Origin: Lotus japonicus
Taxonomy: Eukaryota; Streptophyta; Magnoliopsida; Fabales; Fabaceae
Assembly: GCF_012489685.1 (NCBI RefSeq)
Contig: NC_080043.1
Span: forward strand, 38,393,127-38,457,126
Reading direction: 5' to 3'
Length of the DNA: 64,000 nucleotides
Part shown: positions 18,325 through 30,052 of the stretch, one piece after another
How the letters are laid out: each line of letters begins with the position of its first letter
Position numbering within the stretch: position 1 is the first letter of the stretch
Program-made: the position numbers and the translations under genes
The notes under the pieces: generated by a model
Databases searched by the model: none
What the model was told of the DNA's origin: nothing
What the model saw: only the letters and a program-made list of their open reading frames with translations

Positions 18325-19176
18325 TTACAAGCCTTGCAGACACAATAGAGGGTGTGAAATCCATTCAAATAGTGAATAGCTAAACCCACGCTCCTTAGAT
18401 TTAAGCCACTGCCAAGAGCGCCATTGAATTAAATCCATAACAATTGACAAATCAGCTTCACCATTACGAAACACCATAGAGTTTTGGACCATCCAAATGG
18501 ACCAAACTGCTGCAAGCCAAATTGTGAGTGCTCCCTTCTGTTGATTCTTATTCCAGCCAAAATGAAACTGCAAAAAATGCCCCCGGGTATCATTTGGCAG
18601 AACCGTTTGTACACCAATCCACCTGTAGCAAGCAAGCCAAATCCCAGCTGAAACCGGACAAGAGAAAACAAGTTGTGAACTAGATTCAATGTCCACATTA
18701 CACAGCTTACATATAAGCTCCTGAGATTGTAACACTCCGCGCTTGAAAAGATTCTCCTTGCTTGGTATTCTGTCCAACACACGCCTCCAAGCAAATGCCT
18801 TGACATTTGAAGGAGCCACTGATGACCAAATCCGACTAAAGACTGGGTCCGGATTTATCATCTCAGGTACCTGCAAAAAAGAGTAAAAGGAATTAACTGA
18901 AAAAACACCATCCGGACTCAGTATCCAACTCCATTTATCTGGTTCCCCCTCCACCAAATTAATTCTGCCAATATCCTCCACCATGGATATAAACCACATC
19001 TGCTCCCTTCCAACAAGAGGCCTCCTCCACTCCAACTTCCACCGCCACACTCCTAGGCTCCAATCACCACAATCCCTCACACAAGCATACTTCATTTTAG
19101 ACAAATTGTAGAGTCTGATATTTAAGAGACAAGATACCCGTACCAACCCAATTATCATGCCAAAACTTCGTCTCAT
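18325..19176 (-). pseudogene. LINE 1 C-terminal zf-RVT region
   Basis: This 283-residue frame has the plant LINE C-terminal zinc-binding region: WSWILSPDGVFSVNSFYSFL, VAPSNVKAFAWRRVLDRIPS, KENLFKRGV and the Cys/His cluster ICKLCNVDIESSSQLVFSCP. It ends LLCLQGL at 18325. It is separated from the RT frame by a break near 19180-19210. Confidence 0.8.
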
Positions 19177-19213
19177 TTCCTTCCCGCATTGACTTTTGTA
19201 AGCCTAGCTGAAA

Positions 19214-21367
19214 CTATTCCCCATCCTCATCACAGCATGATCGTTGGATATCCCTCCACCATGGTGATGCCTTCATGGGAGAACTACCCATGTACTTAGC
19301 CTTAATGATCCGACACCAAAGATTATTTGGTTCAGTTATCAACCTCCACCTCCACTTACCAGGCAACGACTTATTAAATAAGGGCAAGTCTTTATTGCCA
19401 AGTCCACCCACCTCCTTTGGTTTACAAACCGACTTCCAACTCACCCAAGCAATCTTCCTTGATTCTCGGCCTCCCCCCCCCCCCCACAAGAAATCTCTCA
19501 TGATGCTAGTACAAATCTTCTCCACACTACTCGATAATTTGAAAAAAGATAAATAGAACAAGGCCAACGCCGACAACACACTTTGGACAAGGCAAATACG
19601 GCCACCAAAAGAAATCGTTTTAATTTTCCAAGAAGACAACTTTGATTTGAACTTTTGAACAACTCGTTCCCAAGTTTTCTCCAATTCTTGCCTCCCCCCA
19701 ACCGGTAGGCCCAAGTAAATAAATGGAATACTCATCCTCTTACAATACAAAAGCGAAGCAAACCTTTGAGACTCCCTCTCACAAGTTGCAATTGTTCTCA
19801 GTTTACTTTTATTGAAATTAACTTTTAACCCATAAATCAACTCAAAACATCAGAGTACACATTTGATTGTTACCATATTCTGCATGCTTGCCTCTCCCAA
19901 GAAGATGGTATCATCTGAAAATTGAAGGAGTGAAACCTCCAAAGAACTGTCCTCTCCAACCTTGAATCCTCTGAACTTGTTCAGCTTCACTGCATTCATG
20001 AATAGAAACCAGAAAATGAGAAAAATGAAAAGACCAAGTGGATCACCTTGCCGGAGCCCCTTCTCCATATGGAATTCATCACACGGGCTACCGTTAACAA
20101 GGACTGAAACAGTTGCTGATTCTAGACACCCCTTTATCCACCCAATCCACCTCTCCCCAAAATTCATCCTCCTCATCATATAAATCAGAAACTCCCATTG
20201 AACTGAGTCATAAGTCTTCTCATAATCCACTTTAAACAAGATAGTTGGCTTCTTTCTCCACTTAGCTTCATGCACAATTTCATTTACCACCACCACACTA
20301 TCCAACATATTTCTCCCCCCAAGAAAAGCAAACTGATGAACATTTATAACCTTTCCAAGAATTGTTTTTAATCTCCCAGCCAACAGTTTGGATATCACCT
20401 TATAAATACAACCAATCAAAGAAATAGGCCGGAACTCATTGAGGCTTTGATGCGAATTTACCTTTGGGATAAGGACAATGAACGAAGCATTACTTCCTCT
20501 TGGCCACACACCCCTTGCCCAGAATTCTTTTACTGTCTTGATAAAATCATTCTTCATAACTTCCCAAAACCCGTGGATAAATTTGAAGTTGAACCCATCA
20601 GGTCCTAGACTTTTGTCACCACCACAAGCCCACGCTGCTTTTTTTACCTCATCCTCGGAAAAAGGAGCAATCATATCAGAATTTTCCCTCCCTGAAATGG
20701 ACTTAAACTGTACCCCATCCAGATTTGGCTTGGACCACCGATCAGACTTGAACTTATTCTCATAGAAATTATTCACCTCCTCTTTTACACTTGCTGGATT
20801 TTCCTCCCAAGAGTCGTCAATTAATAGCCCCACAAGAGAGTTTGCACGCCGCTTCCAATTAATTGTTGTATGAAAGAAGCTCGTGTTTTGGTCTCCTTCC
20901 GCAATCCACTTTGCTCTAGCTTTCTGACACAATAAAGACTCCTGGAATTTCAAAATACTCCAAAACTCATTAAGCAAGTCTTTCCTAGAGTCCACCTCCT
21001 CTTGAGACAAACCATCAATTTCTTCTTTTGCATCCATGTCATTAATTTTCCTGACTACCTCTTTCCTCCTTAATTTCAGATTCCCAAAGACCTCATTATT
21101 CCATTGCTTTAGACTACATTTAGTTCTTTTCAGTTTTTCTTTAAGAACGAACATCCCCCAACCCCTTACATGTGCCTCATTCAAAGCTTTTTCCACAACA
21201 GAATTGATTCTTGGATCTTCCAGCCAACAGTTCACAACTCTAAACGGTTTCGGTCCCCTATCTTGAAATATCTGACGCAAGAGAAGTGGACTGTGATAAA
21301 AAATGTCCCTATTCAAAACCAGTTGAGAACAATTTGCCCATAGCATATTCCACTTTGAAGAGATCAA
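19214..21367 (-). pseudogene. LINE 1 reverse transcriptase
   Basis: Two frames (21367-19850 and 19840-19214) together cover an L1-type RT. Readable motifs are AKWIAEGDQNTSFFHTTINW, LGPDGFNFKFIHGFWEV, FRPISLIGCIYKVISKLLAG, HQFAFLGGRNMLDSVVV, ILFKVDYEKTYDSVQWEFL, KGLRQGDPLGLFIF and the catalytic LLQFSDDTIFLGEA (F-S-D-D in place of F-A-D-D). The thumb region IPFIYLGLPVGGRQELEKTW follows after a frame break near 19845. The long open stretches suggest moderate age. The enzyme would copy element RNA at a nicked target. Confidence 0.85.
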
Positions 21368-21527
21368 AAACCTGTCAAGCCTACTTCAAGCCTGACCATT
21401 TGGTTTGCGCCAAGTAAACTTTCTTCCTGCTAACGGTATATCTGTGAGTTCCATGGCATCAATAAATTCATTAAACTCCAACATTGAAATCGCATACTAA
21501 ACACCAAGCATCAATAGAGCAACTTTG

Positions 21528-21923
21528 TCACCATGCTACAAGTGCCTCCCACAAAGCTCTCTTTTCAGTAATATTGCAGGCAACATAAATATTAACAATT
21601 ATACATCTTCTATCAGGATCTCCCCAATGCCCAATCAGACCCAAATAACCAGCACCCACCACACTTTCCTCCAACACAAACAGATTCCGCTTCCACACAC
21701 ATAACAACCCTCCCCCTCTATTTACTGCAAGAACATATGCCCACTCAAAATCTGAATCCCCCCACACTTGGTGACAACTTCTCCTATCAAGGTCTTGTAA
21801 CTTTGTTTCTTGTAAGCAAAGCATCTCCACATGGTTTTGACACACCATATCTCTAATTACCCTTCTCTTGCCCGGATTCCCCAGGCCCCTCACATTTAAG
21901 GATAATAAAAACATTGCTGACAA
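21528..21923 (-). pseudogene. LINE 1 endonuclease fragment
   Basis: This 131-residue frame begins MFLLSLNVRGLGNPGKRRVI and contains VEMLCLQETKLQDLDRRSCH, the N-terminal half of an APE-like endonuclease (N-V-R-G-L-G and Q-E-T-K motifs). It stops at 21528, before the C-terminal catalytic motifs, and the gap to the RT frame holds stops. The ATG at 21917 is plausible because plant LINE ORF2 often starts just before this motif. Confidence 0.8.
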
Positions 21924-21950
21924 CCATACCCGGCTTCATGGACATGGCTT

Positions 21951-22480
21951 TGAGGAGCGTCCACAGACATAATTTTGCATTATTCCATTACCTCTCTCTA
22001 AAATCTCAATTTTGAAAAACTTCGACCATACTAGTGCAACCAGAATAACAGATAATGTTCTTGAAACCCAGATCACAATAATGCTTGAAACATGTTTCCA
22101 CGACCAATGGCTATGCTAAGAATGCATTTCCATGGTCGTGACTCACTTAGATGCCTAAGATCAATTGAGTGTTGCTCCTGCAAGACTCTATCGAACTACA
22201 CCAGGAATGGAACGTTATGGCTAGCGAAGGCAAGAGTGAGTTGAACTATTGCTAAAGGGAGCGTGAATCGCGACATTGATAGAAGACATCGTCGAGATTC
22301 TCCATCTCAGTGGTGCGCCGCAGGCAAGACGCAGAGAAGTTTATATGGTCCAAGACTATTTTATCATTAGTTGGCAACGCTTCTTTTTCCGATCAACCAG
22401 AGGAAAAATCAAATTTGTTTGGGACCCTACATCTCCAAAAAAAAATTAGAAAGCAGAGTGTGGGCAAGCATGTGCCTCCG
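21951..22480. other. Unassigned sequence between LINE copies
   Basis: No motif is recognised. It may be the eroded 5' region of LINE 1 or host sequence. Confidence 0.4.
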
Positions 22481-23868
22481 TGAGATCAGTTGCAAGGAAT
22501 TCATAGGAGGAGGACCTAGTTGAATAGTGTCCATCATGGGATACTTTCCATTTTTATCAATTCATCACTAGAGGGATTCAAAGGGAACTAGACGTGTTAT
22601 TTCATCCAAGATATGCAGTAGTAGTACTGTATGCAATTCCAGAAAATACCATTGGCTAGCTTTCCATTAATCTGATACTTGTAACATAGTACCTGAAATA
22701 GGAACGAATGGGACCCAGTTGCATATTCTCCTCGTTCCTAGCCAATCCTCATATTAGAAGGAAGATTCACCATCTCCAAGTTGTGCGCAATAGTCATGCG
22801 CCAACTTCTTCGTGACCTTCATAATTCCTTTCCAGGTGTAAGAGACCTCATACTTATAACTTCCCAATATAACAAATTTGTAAGGGGAATATTTTTTAGA
22901 AATAGCATGCACCCGAAGTGGATTATCACGGAGAAGATTATCCACTAATTTCCCCAACATACCCCACATTATTCAGTTGAGTAACCTGAAGCCCAAAGTC
23001 ACCTATTGATTTCGAGCAAACAATCTCACGCCAAGACACAATGTTCCAACTGCTGGTTTGTTCCCCTTGAAACAAATGTAATTACATATATTCTTGTCTA
23101 CAAGATCACAAACAAATTATGGAAGCCAAAGATCATGCATAAAGTTCATTGGAAGAGGTGACAAGACTCATTTTTCTAGACAAAGTCTACTTGCTATGTT
23201 CAAAACTTTATTTTTCCAAACGCCAATAAGGCATTAATGATTAACCTTATTTATGATAGCAGCAAAATCTGCCCTTATCACTCTCCCTTTTACGAGGGGA
23301 AGCCCAAGATATTTTACTTAACTTACTTGCTCGGCTGATGCCCAGAATTGCTGGGAGTTTCTGCTGAATATTCTATTCAATAATTTTAGAGCAGAACATT
23401 CTAAATTTTTCTAAGTTCATCTTCATTCCGGAGGCACCGTAGAAGTCATTCAGAGGATTACCCGTTTGGGAAAACAGCTTAATTAAGCGCTTATGGTCAT
23501 AAGCGACCATAAGCGCTTTTGACATAAGTGCTTATTTATAAGTTATTTTAATTTTTTATTTATTGAAATCAATTGAAAATAAACTATATATAAGCATAAA
23601 CTCTTTTTCATCAGCTATCCTGAGTAACTTATGAAAATAAGCTCAAAAGAGCTGATGGTAGACCATAAGCTGTTTGCGTAATCTCTCTCAAATACTAACC
23701 TAAGTGCTTATGTTATCATATAAGCTCAAATAAGCTCTTTCAAACGGGGAAATATGCATCTACCCATTAATTGATTGGCAAAAAAGAAAAACGTCACCTG
23801 CAAAAAATAAATGAGAGATCATAATACCTTCTTGCTTATGTCTCGATTCATTTATAATTTAATGAATC
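22481..23868 (-). pseudogene. LINE 3: degenerate LINE reverse-transcriptase fragment
   Basis: Scattered minus-strand peptides identify an old L1-type RT: GIMISHLFFAGDVFLFC near 23800 (F-A-D-D box with D changed to G), LNDFYGASGMKMNLEKFR near 23430, YLGLPLVKGRVIRADF near 23290 and YTWKGIMKVTKKLAHDYCAQ with LGDGESSF at about 22760-22830. Stops and frameshifts are frequent, and a MITE splits it at 23461-23748. It is older than its neighbours. Confidence 0.7.
23461..23748. mobile_element. 288-bp MITE-like foldback element in LINE 3
   Basis: It begins CCCGTTTG and ends CAAACGGG, giving inverted termini. The interior is rich in AAGCGCTTAT, ATAAGCAC and TTATTTATAAG motifs that would fold into a long hairpin. 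LINE peptide continues on both sides, so it is an insertion. I cannot identify a clean TSD. Confidence 0.65.
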
Positions 23869-23873
23869 TTTTG

Positions 23874-23884
23874 TTTTTTTTTTT
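23874..23884 (-). repeat. Poly(A) tail of LINE 2
   Basis: A run of 11 T on the plus strand equals an A-tail at the 3' end of the minus-strand LINE, abutting LINE 3 sequence. Confidence 0.75.
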
Positions 23885-23904
23885 ATGGGAAGTACGACTT
23901 TCAT

Positions 23905-24282
23905 TTAAATAAGCATAGAAAATACATCAGCTAATAGAGTTGTACCAATTGAAGCAAGAAAATTATCCCACCAAACAGCATTGGGGTTTAAATATGCCTC
24001 AGCTGCTAGTAGGTGTGCCACATTATTTTTCTTTCTCCTAACATGCCCTACCACAAAGCTATCTATGTAGGAAGTCATACGCCTACAATCAGTAATTATT
24101 GGTGCAATGGATGGGTTATCCGCACGACCCATGAAAGCATCCACGACACCTTTGGCGTCCATTTCAACCATGATGTGATCCAACTCTAGCTGTTGTGCCA
24201 GTTGAAGAGCCCAACGCAGTGCTCCTGCTTCTGCTGCTATGGGGGACACCCGGAATGGAGTGAATGAGTAAGCCGCGAACAA
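23905..24282 (-). pseudogene. LINE 2 RNase H domain
   Basis: This frame contains VSPIAAEAGALRWALQLAQQ, HIMVEMDAKGVVDAFMG, VGHVRRKKNNVAHLLAAEA and ends ADVFSMLI. It matches the RVT_3/RNase H-like domain of plant LINEs, with the E of AAEA, the D of EMDAK and the N-V-A-H block. The first catalytic aspartate region (MNIDAGW) lies in another frame at about 24345, so the domain is frame-broken. Confidence 0.8.
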
Positions 24283-24324
24283 GCAAGTACCCTAATGATC
24301 TCTTAGTACTAGACCGAAGCCTTG

Positions 24325-24989
24325 TCAGTTATTGCCCGACCAGCCGGCGTCAATATTCATCTTCAAAGTCCCTTCTTGTGGCTTTGTCCAACCCTCTTCT
24401 TCCTCGTCCCGTTCTGGTTTGTGCTTATTCTCATTTGTGTGCTTTTGCCATTCCATCCATAACTCATGAGCCATGTTAGTAGTTTTCTGGATATCCGGCT
24501 GGACCCCTTGGTAAATCACCTCGTTCCTCTGCTTCCAGATGGCCCAAGCTATCATGGCTACTTGCCCTGTAATCTCAAGATCACCAGTGGACAACAGACT
24601 TTCCCACCAAGGTCGTAGCTCCTCTGAAATGGTGTCCATTCTCAGTGATAACATAGAGCTAAACCAACACCTCTTGGACCACTCACACCTCATAAACATG
24701 TGTTCCAAGGTTTCAGGTTCAATTGCAGTACAAAGAGCACATTGATTATGCACGATCACCCCCTCTTTATCAAATTATTTCGACAAGGCAGTGAATTCCG
24801 GAGCTTGCGCAGTAGGAAGTGCTTCACTTTGTGTGGTATCTGCAACTTCCACAACTTTTTCCATGGGAAACTCCCTGCATTCGATGAATCATCTGTGGCC
24901 TCCACTTTTCTTTGTTGTAACTGCCAATACAGAGACTTTACTGTAAAGATCCCATTGTGAGTCCACCGCCACACAAGTCTATCCTCCAC
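24325..24989 (-). pseudogene. LINE 2 zf-RVT domain
   Basis: WRWTHNGIFTVKSLYWQLQQ and LWKLQIPHKVKHFLLRKLRN (24989-24756) are followed in a shifted frame by CALCTAIEPETLEHMFMRCE, MIAWAIWKQRNEVIYQG and GTLKMNIDAGWSGNN (24759-24325). This is the canonical order between LINE RT and RNase H. Confidence 0.8.
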
Positions 24990-25045
24990 ACCCGTCCAAC
25001 TGATCGGTAGCTCATGATTAGCCGTGCTTTCTGCTCATTAAAAAG

Positions 25046-26088
25046 TTACGTAACTAGAGGCACATTCCATCTGCGAGGAAAGTCATCATGCATAAGTTCT
25101 AATACCATTTGGAGACCTGAATCCACCGGGAAAGTGGAGAGCACCATGCCATTGTTATCTCCTGGCAGCCATGGATCCTGCCACACCCGAATCCTGGTAC
25201 CATCACCCACCACCCACTTCGAACCACTTTTCACCTCTTGTGTGACTCCCCAGATGCTGCGCCATGCATAGCTAGGACTGTGGCCAATCCCCGCCTCCAG
25301 CATAGAGGATTTGGAGAAGTAATGAGCTTTCCATACCTTGTGCAAGAGAGAATGTTGGTTATGAGATATGCGCCACACTTGTTTAGCCAGCAAGGATATA
25401 TTAAAATCCTCTAATTCACGAAAACCTATTCCTCCAAGTGCTTTTGGTTTACATAAGTCTTGCCATTTATTCCAGTGAATTTTCTGCTCAGCACCTCTTT
25501 GACCCCACCAAAACTTAGCACACATGGACTCAATTCTTTGGTAGCTACTGGTTGGAATGCGGAAGCAACTCATAATATAAGATGGAATTGCTTGTGCTAC
25601 CGACTTCAATAGTACCTCCTTCCTTACCCTTGAGAGTGATTGTTCCTTCCACCCTTTTAACTTCTTCCACATCCTATCCTCCACCTTTGCAAAAATTTGC
25701 TTCTTAGACCGTCCTATGATCGTTGGCAAACCCAAGTACTTCTCGTGAACATCCACAGCCTTAACACCCATCCGGTCACGGATCATATGTTTTCTATTAT
25801 CAGGTACATTTTGGCTGAAGTTCACTTCTGACTTTTCTAGATTTACCAATTGCCCAGAAGCTCTCTCATAATCCTTGATCACCTTACACACAATTTCTTC
25901 TTCCTCCATAGTTGCTCTCGAGAATAACAAGCTATCATCAGCAAATAATAGATGGCTGATTTCCGGTGCACCACGAGCAACCACCACTCTATGTAACCGC
26001 TGTTTCTACATCTGCTCCACAAACAAACCAGAAAAAGCCTCCACACACAAGATAAAAAGATAAGGTGACAATGGGTCTCCTTGTCTAA
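25046..26088 (-). pseudogene. LINE 2 reverse transcriptase, 3' part
   Basis: It starts at the solo-LTR junction with RQGDPLSPYLFIL, then after one stop carries EISHLLFADDSLLFSRATM (intact F-A-D-D), YLGLPTIIGRSKKQIFAKVE, SYIMSCFRIPTSSYQRIESM and SGSKWVVGDGTRIRVWQDPW. It matches plant L1 RT palm and thumb. Only a few stops are visible. Confidence 0.85.
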
Positions 26089-26479
26089 TGTAACACCCCG
26101 ATTTCCGGGTGTCACTTTAGTAACTAAAAATAAACTTTACGCGGAAAACAGGTAATTTTTTTTTTCGTTTGATTCCTTAAAGATAAAGCGATAGAAAATA
26201 AAGACATAACCCAGCATCTAAACTAACCGATGTACAACATATATAGACACGTACAGCCTCAGCTGCACTCCCACGTCACGCGCACTCGCAGTGACTCCAA
26301 AGTAGTGTGCCCGCAGGCAAATATATACAGATCCAGAAGTGTAAGCAAAAGTATCAAAAGTACAGTCATCCAAGAGAAAGTCGGCTCCCAAAATGGCCTC
26401 GACACAAGACCCCTATAGTCCGACAGACTCTCTATGATCCTCAGCAAGAGAACCACACAAAAAGCCATGCATCGGGAAC

Positions 26480-26758
26480 CTACCCTGTCCCAAAAGTAAG
26501 ACGAATCAGAGCTCTACACAAAATATGACGCCTGCCTAAACCTACCCTCCCATTACTGCTCACATAACCGAGTCCACAGCGAACTGAAGACGGCAAGTTG
26601 AAGCTCAACTCCATGCGTCGTAGAACTCCCTCCGTCAGACGTCCACGCTCGTCAGTACGGTCCTCCAACTCAAACTTGATCCCCCCCGAGGGAGAGATCA
26701 TCGAAACCCAAACCGCCAACGACATCTGGCAGCAGGCCGACCGCCCAAACACAAACAT
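26480..26758 (-). CDS. LTR-encoded ORF (92 aa), homologous to the element 3 LTR ORF
   Basis: A genuine ATG at 26758, preceded in frame by TAG, opens 92 residues. The core VSMISPSGGIKFELEDRTDE and LTEGVLRRMELSFNLPSSVR align with TMVHPSGGIRYEMIDQDD and SGVLRRCSISFNLPPGVHC in element 3. The product is soluble-looking, with no membrane segment. The motif GTTGACCCT lies just upstream in both LTRs. Function unknown; the conserved peptide in diverged LTRs suggests past selection. Confidence 0.55.
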   Translation of the reverse strand: MFVFGRSACCQMSLAVWVSMISPSGGIKFELEDRTDERGRLTEGVLRRMELSFNLPSSVRCGLGYVSSNGRVGLGRRHILCRALIRLTFGTG

Positions 26759-27133
26759 GAAACCAAAGCCAAGGCGCTAGGGTCAACTCACGGAAATAAG
26801 TAATTATACACTCAACATGTGATATGGGGTATAGATATATATATGTTGATATATATACATATAGATAATCCTAGCATGTTATTGGCTCTAACAATGCTTC
26901 AATAAATCAAATAGCATACAATTCCAGTCAGAGTGAATGTATGCGTGAAATGCAATCAAAATGATCCGGATAGTTCAAGTGGGATGGGCACCATCGAGTC
27001 AATCCTAACACCGGCCTAGTGTTTAACCATTTCCGCTCGGGTGTCGCTTACAAACCCATGCATAGTCGGATCAGCCCGCTATGCCGAAGATACACCCAGG
27101 TGTTCTTCGATGAAGGAAATTCCCCAACCTTCG

Positions 27134-27205
27134 TGAAGCATTCCCGTTCTTCACTAGTGAAGCATTCCCGTTCTTCACTATTGGTGAAGCATTCCCGTTC
27201 TTCAC
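27134..27205. repeat. Three-unit hairpin array in solo LTR
   Basis: GTGAAGCATTCCCGTTCTTC plus AC is repeated three times. Each unit has perfect GTGAAG/CTTCAC arms around a 10-nt loop. It lies about 2.27-2.34 kb from the LTR 5' end, the same distance as the unrelated hairpin array of element 3. Confidence 0.85.
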
Positions 27206-28640
27206 CGAATGATGCATGATGCAATATGGTTAGCCAAACATCGAATCGTCCTCACAACACAAGTGTTTAGCTTAAACCCAATTTCATAACCCAAGAGTTT
27301 AGTGTCGGTCAATACAACACAACTCCAACAACAAGAGTACTAGAGTACTCGGTGACTTTCAATCATCACTGTGGCTCACCCCCGAGGTGTCCACCAATTC
27401 TCCAAAACCCACATCAAAAGTCGACTTTTCCCCGTCTTTCGCAATTATTTTCCCCTTTAGTTTTCCTATGTTTATTCGTTAATAAAAATTGTTTCGAACT
27501 GAATTAGTCAAGTTATGAATTTATCCCTCAAAGTCTAGGTTTCCCAAAGTCTCTAGTTTTCAAAATTCTATTCATTCTAAGTTTCCAAAAACCCCACCAA
27601 AAGCAATTCCCGGGGAAAGTCTAAGTATACAAACAAATGGCTAAGTCTCAAACCCCACGTTTGAACTTGCCTAGGGTTGTTTCCCCAACCCGAAATATCA
27701 AAGATCACCAGTTCAATGATTCCCCACTCCGAAGTCGCGTCACAACGCACAATTCAATAACATCTCAATATTATAAGTTATGGAAAACATCATAACATTA
27801 ACTCATCATCATAATCAATATCAAAGTAAAGCATAAGTTGAATTTATCGACGCCTATCATGCAGTCTTAGCTAAAAGGTAAGTTGCCCTAACCTCGAGTT
27901 GCTCCAGCCTCGTGGTCAAAGTTTCCTTCACTCAAATGCTCTGAAAAACCCAAAGTTCCTTCAACTGAACCTCGGAGAAAAACAAAGCAGAATCCAAACA
28001 AAATCGATTAGCTCGATCACAATACAACTCATTAACGATAGAAAAAGCATTGAAGCTTCAGAATACAACAATCGGATACGAAAAGACAAGTTTTCGAAAA
28101 CGAAAAACTCCCTCCCCCCCCCTGACTAAGCTCTCGGCCATAAAGAGAAAAGAGCTCTGGCTCTTTTTCTTCGATCAAATCTGATTACAAGGTAGTTTTA
28201 GGGTAAAACTAAGGCAAAGAAACTGTCGGAAAAATTTTCGGACGATCGGATCGAAATACGGCTATGCAGGGGCGTTTTGGTCCAAAATAAAAGCTCAAAA
28301 CCTCAAAGTTAACACTTCGGAAAACAAATTTGACAGCGATGTTCCTAACGACATTTGTAACAACTAATCCTAAAGGCACGAAGTCGGATTGCGACTTTTT
28401 GACATTAAAGTTTCGAAATGTGCGCAAAAAGGGTTTTGAAACAGTTTTTCAGATCCTTGACAACTCGATCAAAATCGGCGAATACCGGCGAAGGTTCTAG
28501 GCTCTTGGGTACGTACAAAAGATATCCCAAGCGAAAAATCAAGAAAAACAGATAGTTTTACGAAAAGCTCGAAACTTTGAGCACATAAACGACTAAAGAA
28601 AAGTAGTAGAAACGATGATCAGAGGTAAGAATCAAGCTAG

Positions 28641-28655
28641 TTACCTCGATACCTT
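28641..28655 (-). promoter_or_regulatory. Conserved splice-donor-like site in solo LTR
   Basis: The minus strand reads TACTTCAAGGTATCGAG|GTAAC. The corresponding place in element 3 reads TACTTCAAGGCTTCGAG|GTATA. It lies about 830 bp from the LTR start and about 130 bp after the TATA box. Confidence 0.4.
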
Positions 28656-28772
28656 GAAGTAGGAACGAACTGCGCGAAGATCGGTCAAGTTTCGGCGAAA
28701 ATCTCCTCTCCCTTTCCTCTCCTCAATCCGCGGCCCCAAATGGAAGTTATGAGAGATATTTTGTTTTTTTAC

Positions 28773-28780
28773 TATTTATA
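28773..28780 (-). promoter_or_regulatory. TATA box of solo LTR
   Basis: The minus strand reads CCTATAAATAGTAAA, about 695 bp into the LTR, matching the relative position of TATATATA in the element 3 LTR. Confidence 0.6.
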
Positions 28781-29477
28781 GGAAGGTGAAATCGCGGGAA
28801 AATGAAAATTTCGCGATTCCGATTTTTGCAGCACATTCATCGGTGAATTCTAAGCAAGATTCTGGCGACAGAATTCCAGAACTCAAAACAAATCTCTAGA
28901 ATTAGGGAAAAATGATCTCCAAAATCCCAAAAGCGGTGTAAGTTAATCTGTCCCGAAAAACTACTTTTTGCTGTGAAGGTCAGATGACAAAACTTCGTTC
29001 TGAAGAAAGATTGGAAACATCGAAAAAAATTTGGCAACGTGGACGGAAACTTCGTTAAAAGCTCCGAATAGAAAAAGTCTTCATCCAGTGATTGAATTTA
29101 GGGTTTTGAAGCAAAGAAATAAGGGTCGTCGGACTTCCGAGAAGTGAATACTATCGTGCGTACAGTCCAGGGTTGCGAAATGAAACACTGGTCGAAGGAA
29201 AAATAAAGAGAATTTTTTATTTTCCCAAGGATTTGAAATCTCACTTAAACGTTGCTCTAAAAGCGAAATTAGCCTATTCTTGACACTCTCGCCAATAGGC
29301 AGGTGTGCAGACGACTCGCACTAACTCCTAACACAACTATGAAACATTCCTCAAGCAATTCCTGAACTTTCTTCTTTATTAACCTTTCTCAAACAGCGAA
29401 CTCCTGTCACGCTTACACTGATTCTACGCGTGAGTCGGAAATTAAGCTTGTTCTGTAAATCCAGGTCTTACATCTAA

Positions 29478-29733
29478 GGCCCCTTTGAGGAAGGAACCAT
29501 GGTGTGGGAGTTCCGTTAATCAAAAGGCCCTAAGAAACAGAGGAAACACACTTCTTAATTACCTCAATCAAACGTGAAGGGAAGTTCATAGTGGTGAGTA
29601 CCTTCCTAAGAAAAACTCATTCCACCCGATCATAGGTCTTGGACATATCTAGCTTGAGTGCCATATACCCTTTCTTTCCCTTCCGTTTCTTCATATAATG
29701 GAAGACTTCAAATCCCATTAAAGCATTATCTGT
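29478..29733 (-). pseudogene. LINE 2 reverse transcriptase, 5' part
   Basis: The minus strand reads [36 protein letters not shown] and, just before the solo LTR, TPTPWFLPQRGL. This precedes RQGDPLSPY in one continuous RT. Two stops interrupt it (after DRVE and after VSS). Element 2 inserted immediately upstream. Confidence 0.8.
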
Positions 29734-30052
29734 TGTTCCATCATGAACATTGAGATGAGGTATAGTCCGTAAGGTGCAAGGAACGTGATGTGAGATTCCT
29801 AGAGAGAATGAGAGTGTAACCGCCTAGAGAGAGAAAGTAACTAAATTTTCAACTTGTTATTTCTCAAATGAGCTAAGAGTCCTTTACAATTGGTACTCCT
29901 CCCTTATTTATAGCTGGGGGAGTTGGGCCTAGCGCCTCTAAATCATCCTAATGGGCCGGCTGGGCCTCCGGGACAAAGGCCCATGTCCCTGATGCGCTCC
30001 TCGCCTTAGGCCAGCGCCCCTGGGCGAGGGACCCTGGGGTCTCGCCCAGTCA
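29734..30052 (-). repeat. Element 2 3' LTR
   Basis: This 319-bp repeat starts TGTTCCATCATG and ends CGCCCAGTCA on the plus strand, the reverse complement of the element 1 LTR, with the TATAAATA box region conserved at about 29905. It cuts LINE 2 at 29733. Confidence 0.9.

Larger units (their letters stand above)
17958..21950 (-). mobile_element. LINE 1: L1-type non-LTR retrotransposon
   Basis: The minus strand carries, in order, an endonuclease fragment, reverse transcriptase and a zf-RVT-like C-terminal domain, with frame breaks between them. The left end near 17960 (minus: GGGTTGGAGTACC, then CTAGAAAAAATG) resembles plant L1 3' ends with a short A-rich tail. No RNase H domain follows. The 5' end is uncertain, and I could not find target-site duplications. 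Confidence 0.8.
26089..29472 (-). mobile_element. Solo LTR of a chromovirus (Tekay-like), 3.4 kb
   Basis: It starts TGTAACACCCCGATTTCC and ends GGTCTTACA, with a perfect TSD tctaa at 26084-26088 and 29473-29477. Both ends resemble those of the element 3 LTRs (TGTAAAGCCCCGATTTCGG...GGGCCTTACA), so its sense strand is minus. There is no internal domain, which is the product expected of LTR-LTR recombination. It shares with element 3 a TATA box at about 0.7 kb, a splice-donor-like site, a hairpin array and an ORF. Confidence 0.85.
23869..29733 (-). mobile_element. LINE 2: L1-type element with RNase H, interrupted and truncated
   Basis: The minus strand reads RT, zf-RVT and RNase H, ending in an A-tail. 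A solo LTR (26089-29472, TSD tctaa) splits the RT between the part at 29478-29733 and RQGDPLSPYLFIL at about 26090. Its 5' side is cut at 29733 by element 2. The plant-type RNase H after the zinc-binding domain distinguishes it from LINE 1. Confidence 0.82.

Noticed and set aside
22754..22969. Independent 71-residue gene
   Set aside because: YTWKGIMK...LGDGESSF matches the segment before the zf-RVT region of plant LINEs, so it is part of degenerate LINE 3.
26089..26120. MITE or Helitron end at TGTAACACCCCG
   Set aside because: The perfect 5-bp TSD and the end similarity to the element 3 LTR identify it as an LTR terminus.
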